DNA of 64,000 nt. Source: Sclerodactyla briareus (Eukaryota > Echinodermata > Holothuroidea > Dendrochirotida > Sclerodactylidae). The stretch spans positions 1 through 64,000 of the forward strand of contig JAODTK010000976.1 of the NCBI GenBank assembly GCA_026419785.1, read 5' to 3'. Positions 35,513 through 47,695 of this stretch are shown in pieces. The stretch's first letter is position 1. Each line of letters opens with the position of its first letter. The notes beneath the pieces are model-generated. The model did not search any database, was not told the DNA's origin, and saw only the letters and a program-made list of their open reading frames with translations. Made by a program: the position numbers and the translations under genes.

Positions 35513-38500
35513 GGGGAACGTCCTCCCAACTTTTCTGTAGCTTGGACGGCGTAACGGCGATCACTACCTCCGGTTGTGCCCCCTCCCCGTCCCCCAAGTC
35601 AACTCTGGCTACCGCTCTTCGGCTCCCGAAGCCAGGATCATTAATCCTCGACCTATTTCCCTATAAGATTGACAGAGCGCACCTCAGCAAGGTTTTCCAG
35701 TTGATTCTCCTTTCTCCAAGACACCCAGTCATCAGTTTGTAAGTTTGTGAGGATTAAAAAGAAAAGCCTAGGTTTATATGAAACGAATGTAGCTATTCAG
35801 TACTCACCTATATAGCTATAGGTAACAATTAGTGACCTGTCCTACTTTTCTGTGCAATAGTATTGTACGCAAAAATTAAAACCGGGGGTAAGATTCCATT
35901 AGTATGGGTGCCAGTTGCAATATTGAAGAAAAAACACATTTTTACGCTGTTATAGAAGTGAATAAGTCAAATAAATGAATAATGATGTGGAAAAACCATA
36001 GAATTGCTACCTCTCATGTATACCGAGGTTGAATAGCTTTACGTTCCATGAAATAATCCGTAGATTCATTTGCCGTGATGCGGCATCGATACCGCGTTAG
36101 TATAAGTGATAATATTGCCACGAAATGCTCGTCATATGCAGGTCATATTAGTTTGAAGAATGGAAAACTTCGAAAAAGGTGTTTTTTTGTCAGTGGGTTA
36201 GATTTACATTCTGCACTGGGGAAGGGGGGGGGGGGAGGTGAACTGTGCGGATACTATCTAAGCAGTTTGCCACCATTGGTTCGCGCGGAGCGGATCATAA
36301 TTTTGTGGATATTAAGCCTTTCTGATGGCCGGAAAAGGCACTTGGCGGGTGTTTTGAGCTGCATTCCACCAGCCTTGGATTGTATCGCATGTCTGCAATT
36401 TCCAATTTAATGAGACAATAAATCATATATAGATATTAATACAGATCCGATGAGTCGAGATGAACAAAGAATCATATCTATGCATCCGCTTACATTAATT
36501 CCATCTGCCAAGGTCCATACTATCCCTCCGCATTGCATGTACATTTGTCCTCACAGCAATCCATATTTCTACCTACTGTCCCACCTTGTCCGTATTTCAA
36601 ATCATATTAAACCGTACTGATTTTGCTAAACTGTGTCATCGTCGACTCGTCGTCAATAGCCTGAATCACATGAATCGTGTCCCAAACTAAATGTCTCCTG
36701 GGTGCTCTTCTCAAATGTTCACCGCACTTGTGATGAGATGTATGGAGGTAGTGAAGGCATTATTTTTGCCAAAATCTGACGAAGTTTTGTGCAGGGGCCT
36801 ACTTGTATTAATATATGCAACGGAAATGAAAACCGCTGTGCGCTCCTGAGCCTCCTCACCTAAACTTTAAGCAATCTTATTTGAAATATGTTTCATATGG
36901 GCCAGGTCGTGGTTATGGCCGTACTTTACCTTCGTTGCTACCCTCATTTCATTCATTATTATCATTGGGGGGGGGGGGGGGGGGTTCCCTATCATGCCCA
37001 ACATATCAAATTGAGGATGTACCTCCGCCACACCCCCACGATTACGCCTATGTGTTTGGTTGTAAACCAAAACCAATGATGCCATTTTGAGTGTCGGAAA
37101 CAGTGGTCATATTGAGGTTGAGAGTTTAGTTGTCTAATACCGCCCTCGTTTGGCGTTTGTGACATTTCTCGTCAGAGCGTGTGGAAAGCCTGCCCTCACT
37201 TTCACATTGGAGAATACTGCCCTCAATTTGGAAAGTTGACCGTGCCTGGATTCCGGCGGTCTCTAGTCGATAAAATGCAGGGCCTTTTCGGTGAACACTG
37301 AACCAGTTTCAAGCATAAGCAGGTGTGATATTCGTTGCTTTGTACCCCTAAATGTAACACCAGTCCACCGTGATATATATTATTTGTTTTAGTACCATCG
37401 CCATTGCGAATAGCCTTCTGGATAACCGTGAGTAAACTGCTTGTCTGTGTTCATGGTTGCTAAATTTTGAGTTGAGGCGTGGTTTAGGCATGTTCCACTT
37501 CCGTTTTTTACTCGTCGTTTTTAAACAATCTGACGCCTCCAACCAGCTACTGCAACTGCTGCGTCTCCACGCTTGGTGGCCGCAATTTCCCACTGATCTA
37601 GTAATAGATTCCCAATAACACCCACTTTTTGAATAGGGGTTTCATTTGACATTTTCACAACTTGCGCAATCCTCCTATTGATATCTCTGCTGACGTGTCA
37701 GAACACGTCTGAATCAACTTTTACAGCGCAATTTACTCGTGATTCATGGCTGTCGGTTACTGCACCGTCTTTATGGCCATTCTTTATACTCCTCGTGCGA
37801 GGGATCGCCCGAATTTCAATCAGATTGTTAGTTGGAGTTTGTTACACAGGAGCCTAGTTAAAGAGTAACTCCGTAAAACAGTAAAGTGTCCACACTCCAC
37901 AAGAGTTCTGTGCTTGGTGCGTGTTGCATTACCTTGCCCAAAGCCCTCTTTCCGCGATTAATGCTATGCTTCCTATTTACGCATGCTATATTGTGAAGAT
38001 GACTCTTCAACAGAGATATTCGTATAGCCTTTCGGACAATCCGTGGCGTGATACCCGTACTAGGATATTCCGATGACATAGCAGGTATTAGTGCCAGTTT
38101 ACCGAGTTGATCAATCGTCACATGATGGCACTCAAACTACAATGGTCACGAAATTAATTTTCCTTCAAATTCATTGATTGTTTCTGTATGCGTTGCATTA
38201 ATGCATCCACCAAAAAATCAATTTGATTTATGGTGTGTACTGCGCATCATTGGTCAAAGTGGTTTATAAATAATGCATTGGCCAGAACACCGCATATGCA
38301 ATATTCTAGAGAAGGCAATCATCGAAGGTCGGAGCGCGTTTCTTACTTCCACGAGCTTAACAACTCGCCGCGCCACCAAACCTGGCTTCGGAGAAAACAG
38401 ACGCGTGGTTGGTTGCGTTTTTTTTTTTCTGTACAGATCATAAAGTATAATATATACTGCGAGGGTGTCGTAGTGACAGTCACGAGTGCCCTTGTACAAG

Positions 38501-40499
38501 GTACAAAATCCCATTTTTCACTGACTTTGAAGTCAGATTTTGGTAATTTAAATGACCATTTGTATCTTTTGATAACATTCCCACGAATTAGGAAATTTGT
38601 TTTTTTTTTTCGTGACTATCGTACTTTGAAGGCTACCGCATCCGTGTTGAAGAGGGGCCCTCTGCGTTCCGTGAGAGGCTGTATGTAGCCGCTTTCCACG
38701 GCCAACATGTCTCGATGTGTCACTAAACAATTCTAATGAAATTTATCGATCGATCAGTCAAACTATCCTTAACGAAGACATATAACTTTCAGAGAGTTTC
38801 CTTTTGAGGGCCTGGTGAGTCCATCCGTATAGTTATCGCCTACTCGCCTAGAATATTCAGCCCTCCATTTGGATGGCTCTCCCTCTTGCGCTGCTTTCTT
38901 TTTTTTTTTTCCGTCACTTGAGTTAGGAAAATAGGCTTATGACTGTGATTCAGGTCAATCACCTGATCCTGATTCCATATTTCAATTAACAATTCAACTT
39001 CCACTCAGGATAGTAGCCCTAAATTAGTTGTAAGTGTTGCTGACTGGCTGAATGGAACAGTTTTCTCAGAGACTGTCGAATATCTCAAACATTTTAGAAT
39101 ATATCTCCCCATAACTAATCAGCTAATTGGTATTGTATTCACAACCCAAGGGAGGATCCTCACCGGATACCCCATATATCCTTAAGCTATATCCTAACAC
39201 CCAAACTGCCGTAAAAGAAAGCACGACTCAAAGTGACTCGCAATTTTGTTTTGTTAGACTCGCTCCAAAAAGATGGACAAATATTGAAGCAGAAATTTCC
39301 AGGATTCTTCTCGCACTAGAATCATAATTAAAAAATTGTGATGTTACTTTGAGTGTGGCGGAAAAATAACTGATGAGTAATGGCCGATGGGGTTGCCAGT
39401 TGCGCTGCTTTCTTTTTCCGTCACTTTGAGTTAGGAATATAGCTTAAGGCATGGCGTACAGGTAATGACGACCGCAGCGAATTAGATAATTTACTCGGTA
39501 ATTTGGGTTCCCTGGTAGAATGCTCTTCCTCTTGGTAATCTATGTGTCTAATCGACCCAGACTCGGGTAAGGAGGAAACCAATTAGCCAAACCAAATTTT
39601 GTGTGAAGTGCTTGGCCCAAAACAGTCAAATTCAACTCAACCTGGGTCATACTTTTTGTCGCAGAAATGTTGTTTGATTCCCTGTTGAGCCATATTTTGG
39701 TCACATTGACCGATGGGCCGTATATGAGGAAACTGCCCATCGTTGCTCTTTCCTACCAAACTAATCTAATAATTCCCCATATATCTGTCCACTTACCAAA
39801 ATGAACGCATGTTGATTTGCCTTTGCCATTATAATTCCTAGGACTGCCGGGAACTCGATTTCCCCAATCCCAAGATTGCAACTCATATTCTCTGAGATTA
39901 TTACATGTTTTACTAAACTTCCTGTTACTTGCTGATGGATACCCATTTGCCCATGTCAGAGCTAATATGAACTCTTGAAGATGACGCGTTTTTTTATAAT
40001 GTATAACACATTGGGGAATTCTGTTTTCATCAATTTAATTTACACGTTTATATACATAATAAATAGAAATGAAAAAATATCTCAAAAAATCGTTCCAATA
40101 AAATTTTAAGCGTAAATTAAATTCGTACTCTGTAGCTACCTATGTTTTACTAACCTGAACCTATCTGGAAAAAAATCGTAATTTCGTATAGATAACATTA
40201 TCGTTGCGATTGAAATGCGTTGCTAGCTTAACCCAACTCACGGTTTCCGACAGCCTGTTGACAGGTCATCATGTTCTGCCGTAATCACCATTTGTCACGT
40301 GATCGACGTCCGAACAGTGAGTACTCGATTTGAATGACCGGTAATATCGTAGTCGACAGTCATATTACCTTTCCAGCATTCCCTTATGCTGGCCGTAATT
40401 ATTGAGTGAACTACCTCATATGAGGCTCGGTTCCGATTTTCAGCAATTAACTGCCGTACGTTGGCGGATGTCTAGCCTTAAGAGTCATAGGGTATTGAG
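35513..40499. other. 5 kb mostly unrecognised, with a hAT subterminal fragment and a direct repeat
   Basis: At 36253-36304 is a copy of the actatctaagc...gccaccattggttcg block, preceded by a poly(G) run, so a hAT-related fragment lies around 36220-36310. Poly(G) at 36967-36984 begins a second MITE-like patch. A direct repeat of about 45 bases (ttgcgctgctttct...ccgtcact...gagttagga) lies near 38888 and 39398. No gene is recognised. The longest open frame, 152 codons (38230-38688), has no known pattern. Confidence 0.4.
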
Positions 40500-40790
40500 G
40501 TAGATAAATAAGATTAAGATTCGGGTTTATAGTCTTGTATCAGGCAAGCCTCTTCACACACTTAATCCCCGTTCATATGGTAACCTGATGAAGACCATGC
40601 CCGCACCACCCAGGGTTCAACGCAGCGGCGCCTACATCCGTTACCGTCGCAGGTAACGTGAGACATTCGAGGAGACATGCCTTGTCTGACAGCACTTCGG
40701 AAAATGCCCTCGGGCCTTCACTGGAATTCGAACTCACAATCTATTGAACTAAGTCCGGAGCTCTACCGACTGAGCTAATCCGCCCGCCCT
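40500..40790 (-). mobile_element. tRNA-derived SINE, reversed copy
   Basis: Read on the minus strand from about 40790: ggattagctcagtcggtaga (A-box type), then tgagttcgaattcc (B-box type), then a body with gaagtgctgtcagacaagg and catgtctcctcgaatg, matching the 15628-16030 copy. It gives rise to the open frame ending in GGRISSVGRAPDLVQ, a typical readthrough of a tRNA-like head. The tail is near aatcttaatcttatttatc. Confidence 0.85.
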
Positions 40791-42465
40791 CTGTATAAAA
40801 TAAGGTGGTGCGATAGGTGACTTGTGATTCCCTATGACTGATTGCCTGTAATGTCTTGAAAAACCGAAGTGCTGTTTTCTGGAATCCATGTGTCAACACA
40901 GCCTGGATGTTCCAATCGCAGTTTTGGACATTCTCTGCACGAACGCTTCTAAGTTTACGGTTACGTTGTTCAACGTTTGACATAAATCACTTCAGCAATT
41001 AGCGTTACACCCGAACGTTCGAGGTTGACAGAAGAATTTGCACAGTTCCCATTTGCGAATAAAAGACTCGGAAGAAGGCTAGATATTATCTTATTAATCT
41101 CCTAGATTCAAGATACGGTAATTGCCAATTGACTCTGTCTGTTTTACCTTGAAACCGGTACATATATCCTTTATGGTACCAAATACGGCAGGATTCTTAA
41201 TCGTCCGAGCACATTTCCATCCCCGGTGCGAGTAAATATCGAACGTCGTATACGGTACTAGCCGTTTCAACGATACCCATGTATTTGTACATGATAACGT
41301 GCACTGATGACGAACGACTCATAGGTGGAAACATCCCACTGGAGGTTATTCATCGCAAAAACCGAAATATAGCAATAATTATTCCTACACCCAGTATGTT
41401 TGCCTATATGTGATACATGCACATTGAACATAGCATCAGCGCTCATGGGCCTATAATTATTAGATCAGAAGTCATGAAGGAGCCTTGATTGGGTGAATGA
41501 CGAAATATTCAGAATTGTCTCCGAGTCGTTAAGGTCAATTAAGAGTAACGAAAGTGATACCTCTGTCATTCGGACTCAACAAGAATACATTCTTCTGCCG
41601 TTTGTTTCTGCTGTGTCCTTTCCAAATAGCGCCCTCACATGCACCAAAGTGTCCAAATGTTGCGCGCGAAGCCTCACGTTGCCTGAAGTTGTATGGATTA
41701 TCTGACCGCAAGCAAGGCTTGCGACAGCTCGCGTTCATGCTCATGGTCTCCGTGTGAACCGCAAGGTGTGTGATGATTCCAGGACAGTAGAGTGACAACC
41801 GGTCGCAGGCCTTGCGAACTTCGTCTGTTTTTTTTTTTACCGTATTTCATTTTCAAAGGAATTCCGCAAAGCCCATGTAACCGCATGGATAACTGAGACT
41901 AAGAGGAGTACTTTTTATTCTACGAGTGACTTATTTCAGTAATTCTCTGGGGCTACAGACGTCCAGACAGAATTTTTGGAATGAAACATTCCCTGTTCGC
42001 CTTCTGCTGCTGCGAGTTTCTCCAGTGGTGGGGGCATCCGAACATAACAATCATAGGGGTTGATACAGTGCCCTGTTGTATATGTGAGGATCGCCTATGA
42101 GTGCAATTAGCAGATTAGTGCATGAGTGAGGAAAATAACAGGGAGAGAACGCCTTGGGCAAGGGCATAGCAGGTAAGTTGATCAATGCCCTACAAATCAT
42201 TAGTTTGGAGCGTGGAGCCCTGTCAGATGGGCTAATTCGTCGGTACCCATCCTGGAATGACTTTCACGTACCGTAATAGAGGAGCGAAGTATGATCCCTT
42301 TAATCCATGGGGTAATTTAATAATTATTACAGCCTATATTTTCAAACCCATTCTTCGTCGATAAAATTAAGGATCTGTTTCGCATCGGTTACTGTACCCG
42401 CTTATAAGCTTAGGCCTGAAGTTCATCCCCGGCATTATTTTCGTTCTGCCAATTAAAGATTCTCG
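40791..42465. other. Non-coding stretch, nothing recognised
   Basis: Downstream of the beta-lactamase-like locus. Unrecognised open frames occur on both strands at 41493-41886. It contains a T12 run near 41827. Confidence 0.45.
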
Positions 42466-44279
42466 TCAATTCCAGATCCAATTGCATTCCACTCTCATGG
42501 ACATCTGCGAAAATAGTTGAGAAATAAACTCCTCCGTGAAAATTGTAAGATTGGGCGTCTGTTTATACCATGTCCTGCCCTTTGTTCGCCATCGCCAAGG
42601 GCAGAGATATGAAATCCCTGGGGGGAAATTCGTCGGAATATAAACTCCGAGGGAAGCATTGCTTCTATCAAATATGAAGCTCACGATTTTCCGCTCGCCC
42701 TCTGCAAGAACTGCCTTAACGGTCGGAACTAGTGAAAGCTCTTCGGTGAAAAATTGGCTAGATTTCTCGTAGATATCTTGCGTCGTTTCCCACCCAACCT
42801 GTTGGAGACCGCTCGTAGAATCTCCGAAGGAAGCGATGTATCTCTGTTGATGACGGCCGTCCAGATATGGTGCAATATCTTTCAGGTATATACCCTCCGT
42901 AGAAAGGTAGCTCATCCATTTCTTCCGCGGCGTCACTCGATATATTTATTTCTATGATATTAGTCGTGACGATGCGTTCGATTTGTGCCATACGCTACTA
43001 ACCAGGGGCCTGTCAACGTCTTGGTAAACGTCTACCCACGTCGGGTGGAAGCTCGCAAGTGACATTGTCGTTACAAAAGCTCTGAAGGACCGACTGGCAC
43101 CCCCGCGTTCAACAGAAAATAATCGCCACCGTTGTCAGAAAATGAGACGTCGGCACAGTCTTTTATGGGGTCGTGCGATGACGGCCAAATCCCACTGCTG
43201 TTACCAGGGGATTTTGACAATCAGGCCTTATGTTTACGATGGCGATTCTCCGGGAGCAACACGACCCACTTTAGCCGGTTTCCGAGGCTGTCAGTAGTCC
43301 GATGCCCTGACTGGTATAGGAGAACCTCATTGGTATGGGGGTCTCCCACCTGCCACCAGGAACCATCGTTACCCACATGGACCCCCATGCCGTACCACTG
43401 ATCCTTGTGTTCCGAGACGGGTGACGCTGGCGGGGCCATCATTCTTTGTAGACTACGCGGCGATAGTATCTTCCCATCTTGCAGCCCGTTCATAAGCCGG
43501 AGACAATCGGTCCGCTAGAGTGCCAACCGAGGCTCGACCGCAGGTGCGGCGTTGCAGAAATATCAATAGAATCACCGTGGTCATTATTCAGGGTTGAACC
43601 CGAGTCTGGGCACGTGGTCGTCTTCCCATTCCAAGTGGTTCTAGAATCTCGCGATTTATGTATTCCTCGTAGCCTACGTCACTCTTCTCTGCGATTATCT
43701 CGCCGAGTATAGCATAGCCCAAATTGGAGTAGGCAAATGTTCTCCCCGGGTCAGAGACGAGAGACTGACCACAGTGTAGCGGATGACATCCTGGGTGGTC
43801 AACTGCTTCTCTAGACGCATCTCTTCACTGATGTTAGGGACCTGTGGCCTCGCATCAGTTTGACGTCGTTTAGCTCGGAGACGTAACTCTGGAGACCGCT
43901 GGTGTGATGTAGTAGATGGATGACCCCTGATATCGAACAGCCTTTGATCTGCGGCCTTCGTGAAGGGAACGGAGTCAGTTGGCCAAGGACTGCCCCATTC
44001 CCGAATACGAAGTCGGATAGCGTTAGACGGCCTTCTTCGACGAGCTTCAGCACTCCCATGGCGGTAAGCAGCTTCGATATACTAGACGCTGGTAGAATGC
44101 TGGAGGATTTGAGTCTACCGCCATCGTTCATGCTTCCATACCCTTGTGTGTAGAGGACTGTGCCGTCCTGTTTGGCAACACCGACGGTGCAGCCTGAGTA
44201 GCGATCTTTGTCAGAAAGTCGACTATCTGGCTGTCCAGGTCACGTGTTCCGATGTAGGTTTTGTCGTTGGCTGTTATCT
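42466..44279 (-). pseudogene. Serine beta-lactamase-like protein, frame broken by small indels
   Basis: A protein of the class C beta-lactamase / penicillin-binding fold, which in animals is a hydrolase-like family of mostly unknown substrate. Seen in order on the minus strand: a possible acceptor (ttgcag) at 44280, then GVAKQDGTVLYTQGYG, the SxxK active-site motif in ASSISKLLTAMGVLKL, VFGNGAVLGQLTPF, HLLHHTSGLQSY, TTQDVIRYTV, FAYSNLGYAILGEII with the Y-x-N catalytic motif, ILEPLGMG, LGWHSSGPIVSGLMNGLQDG and WYGMGVHVGN. Where the third motif (H/K-x-G) is expected the sequence reads QVGD. A further open stretch (42466-42936) has EGIYLKDIAPYLDG..QQRYIASFG, reminiscent of bacterial tandem repeat domains (BTRD1), low confidence. 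At least seven frame changes fall near 44208, 43965, 43928, 43855, 43750, 43625 and 43495, with no nonsense codons inside the correct-frame pieces. It is either a young pseudogene or a gene with sequence errors. No 5' exon was found. Confidence 0.82.
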
Positions 44280-44281
44280 CT

Positions 44282-46638
44282 GCAAGAAACGAAAACAAGG
44301 GTGAACTATGGTATAATAATTGGCTCCCGGCCCGCTGGTCTCAACTCAGTCGTCTGTTTCGCGTTCGATTGGTGATTGTTTAGTTAGGTTAAGGTGTTCA
44401 GTTTTGATTCAACCCAACCATCCCGATCTTAGATATCGAGAGGGAATGGCTCGTTAGCGGATAATAACATCAATATCTATCCTTTATATATGAATAGCTC
44501 TAACCGGTGACCAACCAGAGTCCACATTCAAATTCATTAGGACTGGATTAGTGACCATGTCTTCCAATTTTTTGTGACAATGTGACCAATTTGAAAATTT
44601 GCAGAATCATAGGCAGATCAGATACGTTATTTGACCTCCTTCTCTGACTTGAACAATACCTCGGGAGCAGAGGCAAACCATTTTGTAAGTTTCGCGGGAA
44701 TTTGACTGATTTTCGGAATGTGAATAAGTTAGTAAATAAGGACACGTTGAATGATATCCACAGTGGAATGATTTTCCACAGGACCCCGAATTATGGTCAC
44801 ATAATTCCCGAGACCAGAGGAAAATCGACAAAATTTTAAATGTACGTAATTAGATAATTCAGGCAGAAAATCACCTCAGTTAGAAAAAGTACCTCATCCT
44901 ATCCTGTTTCTGTATGCCAACCACATCACCAGGGTCATATGGTTTGCCTGTTATCTTGATAACGAGCTCAAACAATGATACATAGAAAAGGTCAGTTACC
45001 TATACTTAACTTAGTGACTCTCATGCCCATACTTTGGTCATATCGAGAACCGCGATACGACTTACAAGTTACACATTTAAATCAAAATCGGTTCTTACGG
45101 TTTAAGAGAAATCCTAACGGACAAGCGGACACTATGCATGCGCATGCTCACATATGCAGTCTTCTATAGATAAAAGTGATCGCGCGCCAAGTCTTCAAGT
45201 TCCATGCAGGCGAGACAAGAATAATTTTGAAAAGGCCCGTCGGTAGAGACGGAAAAGCGGCGATGTCCGCGACGATGTTTGAATTACGGTCACAAATTCA
45301 ATGAAAAATCGTCCCGGAGAATTTCGATATTGATACAGTATATATCGTCACAAATCATGCCGATTTAAAATTAGTCCTGATATCTGCGAACGATTTTTTA
45401 TCGTCTCGTCATTCGTAGGGTGTGTGAAACGGCAATGTCTCCTTAAGGGTTCGCTAAAACAAATAACGTCTACAAGAAATACAATTGAAATGAGAAACGA
45501 ATCCCATGTAACAGTTACACGACTATTTTGTTTTTAGGGCGTTCAGGATTTCCCGCCGATTAGCATCGGACTGTTCGGAAACGAATCGTATGCTTCGAAG
45601 TTTGTTCTGGCGTTAACCATGTAGGCCATGAAAACCTTCGAAATTCTGAATTACATACATACGATAACGTGGCTATTTTGATAAGATGCCATCGAGGATT
45701 TCCCGCGGATTAGTCTGCCTAATGTGGGGGACATAGAACCGATGTTATTCATGTGTACCGATGTTGAATAGTTCAGAGAGCACGAGTGCCGGCCATATGG
45801 CGCTCGACTGCATGACCTCGCGGTCTAGATTTCGATTCCGGTCTGTTTTCTCATTACGGGTGTCGCCTGAATACCGCGGTGGCCCGTGACACCGTATGCT
45901 ACTGTAATTATTATGAAGGCCCCCGCAATTGATGAGGGAAACTGTGCCACCATTGCAGGTTACACTAAGGTACACTTAGTGTCAATTGTCTGCAACTGCT
46001 ATTGGGCCCAGGCTATCTGCGCAGTGTATGTGGGTATAATCTTCTATATGAAGGCTATACGCACATGTCAAGAGTGCCTTAAGGAGAAAACGCATTGATA
46101 GATGTGCTTATTCGGCTACCCATTGTCGGTGTGGTCTTTCATTAGGAAATATGTTGTCTTTGTGAAACTAAATAGGACATATTCAGACACTGTCTCCATC
46201 TCAGCTCGCGTGAATTCGCGATTTTTTCGCATGCGTACCGGATTCACATAAGCAACAGTGGAATCCTAGCCTTACTCGTCGGCTGAAGGTTCTACTTGCG
46301 TCATACACGCGTGCGTGTTTAAACAGTTCTTAGGAGTTTTCAGCGTAACCGGTCAGTGAGCAGCTGAGACGTGCAGACTGTCAACATTGGCTCACCGTCG
46401 GTTGGTTGGTCTGTTTGTACGTTCGTCATGTTCGTTCGTATCGTTCGAACCGTAGAGCTGTGTCAGATTGAAATTCGAGAGCAGTTGCATAAGTAGCTAG
46501 GCTTATTTGATTGAAATATATTTTGGGCGCAACACATCGGCTAATTAATAAGATCAGCTATTCTGCATAATTGTCTCTCAATCCTCAAAATTGATCGATT
46601 TACATGGAGGAAGTTACCTTAAGTTGTTCATCTCTGGC
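44282..46638. other. Upstream of beta-lactamase-like locus, nothing recognised
   Basis: Should hold the 5' exon or promoter of the minus-strand locus, but none is identifiable. There is a diverged direct repeat ggatttcccgc.gattag near 45547 and 45700, and a small hairpin acactaag / cttagtgt near 45962-45982. Confidence 0.4.
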
Positions 46639-46792
46639 ACTTGAATGCCAAATAATAGACGTCACTTTTTATTTTGCAGTGCATTCGCCATAGGCGGCAA
46701 CTACAAAGACGATCATTAGGCGGCACGTTTGCTGTGTTGTGACATGAACAAGCCTTTGCTGAGAACAATATAGACACAGTTGGCATTCAAGT
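46639..46792. repeat. 13-base inverted repeat pair
   Basis: acttgaatgccaa (46639-46651) and ttggcattcaagt (46780-46792) are exact reverse complements 128 bases apart. This may be the ends of a small MITE, though no target duplication stands out. Confidence 0.5.
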
Positions 46793-47329
46793 CACCTGTT
46801 GTCGGCTAACAGTATGGTTGGTCTATTCAGAACTGTAGGTAGGTCTAATTATAGTTGTGCTAACGATAACGAAGCCGAGAAGAACAGTGTTATCACTCGT
46901 AACTTGAAACTGCTCGTGAAATAGGCAAAGGCATGCATGTACGCCCAATTCTGCAATTTCATAGACTGCGTTTCATTAGTAGCACGCCGCCAGGTCAAAC
47001 CACAGAAAAAAATCAATAATTGACAGTGAATCAAACGCGCAATCCGCCATATACCACGCGACCCTAATCCGTAAAGTTTGTTTTGATTTACATGTGGATA
47101 AATGACGATATACTGTTCGGCTCTCCAATTATGGTCTATTATCTGAGACAATGGTGCGTTACAATTGGCAATTATTTATAGGAAGCAATTGTTCCGTGAT
47201 CGAAAAAACACGTCAGCAGGTCAGGATGATCAGATGTTGCCCCTTTGAGAAGTGGCGTCATAGTAACTTAGGAGCACGTCGTAATAAAAATTGTAAAAAT
47301 TGTATACCCACAACTTGATTATTTCAAAC
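46793..47329. other. Non-coding stretch, nothing recognised
   Basis: A 100-codon open frame on the minus strand (46849-47151) has no recognisable pattern. Confidence 0.45.
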
Positions 47330-47687
47330 CAGTGGTTCCCAACGAGGGGGGAAACTTCCCCCTTGGGCGAAATTTCGAGATTTCATATTACATGGGGGAC
47401 ATTGTATCCTTCGATGCCTTCCTGTAAAAAGATGTTCCAAGGACTTTTTCACAAGAGATGTGCCCCACTTCCGGTTTATGAATCTAATAAGGCGGGCGGG
47501 GGGGGGGGGGGGAGTTGGAGCAGCAGATTGTACAGTCATATTTTTTAGTTCAGTAGACCCCTCCGTATGGTATTTTGAACTATTTTCTGATGATGGTATC
47601 AGTCATACGACACACAGTTAGGAGGAAAACCTAGTTATGCCAGAGGCAAAGGGGGAAATGGATGAAAATTAAGGTTGGGAACTACTG
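47330..47687. mobile_element. hAT-like MITE, 358 bases
   Basis: Termini CAGTGGTTCCCAAC (left) and, reversed, CAGTAGTTCCCAAC (right). Flanking octamers tttcaaac (47322-47329) and ttttaaac (47688-47695) match in 7 of 8. CAGTGGTTCCCAAC-type ends are common among animal hAT elements. A poly(G) run lies near 47498-47511. There is no coding capacity. Confidence 0.88.
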
Positions 47688-47695
47688 TTTTAAAC

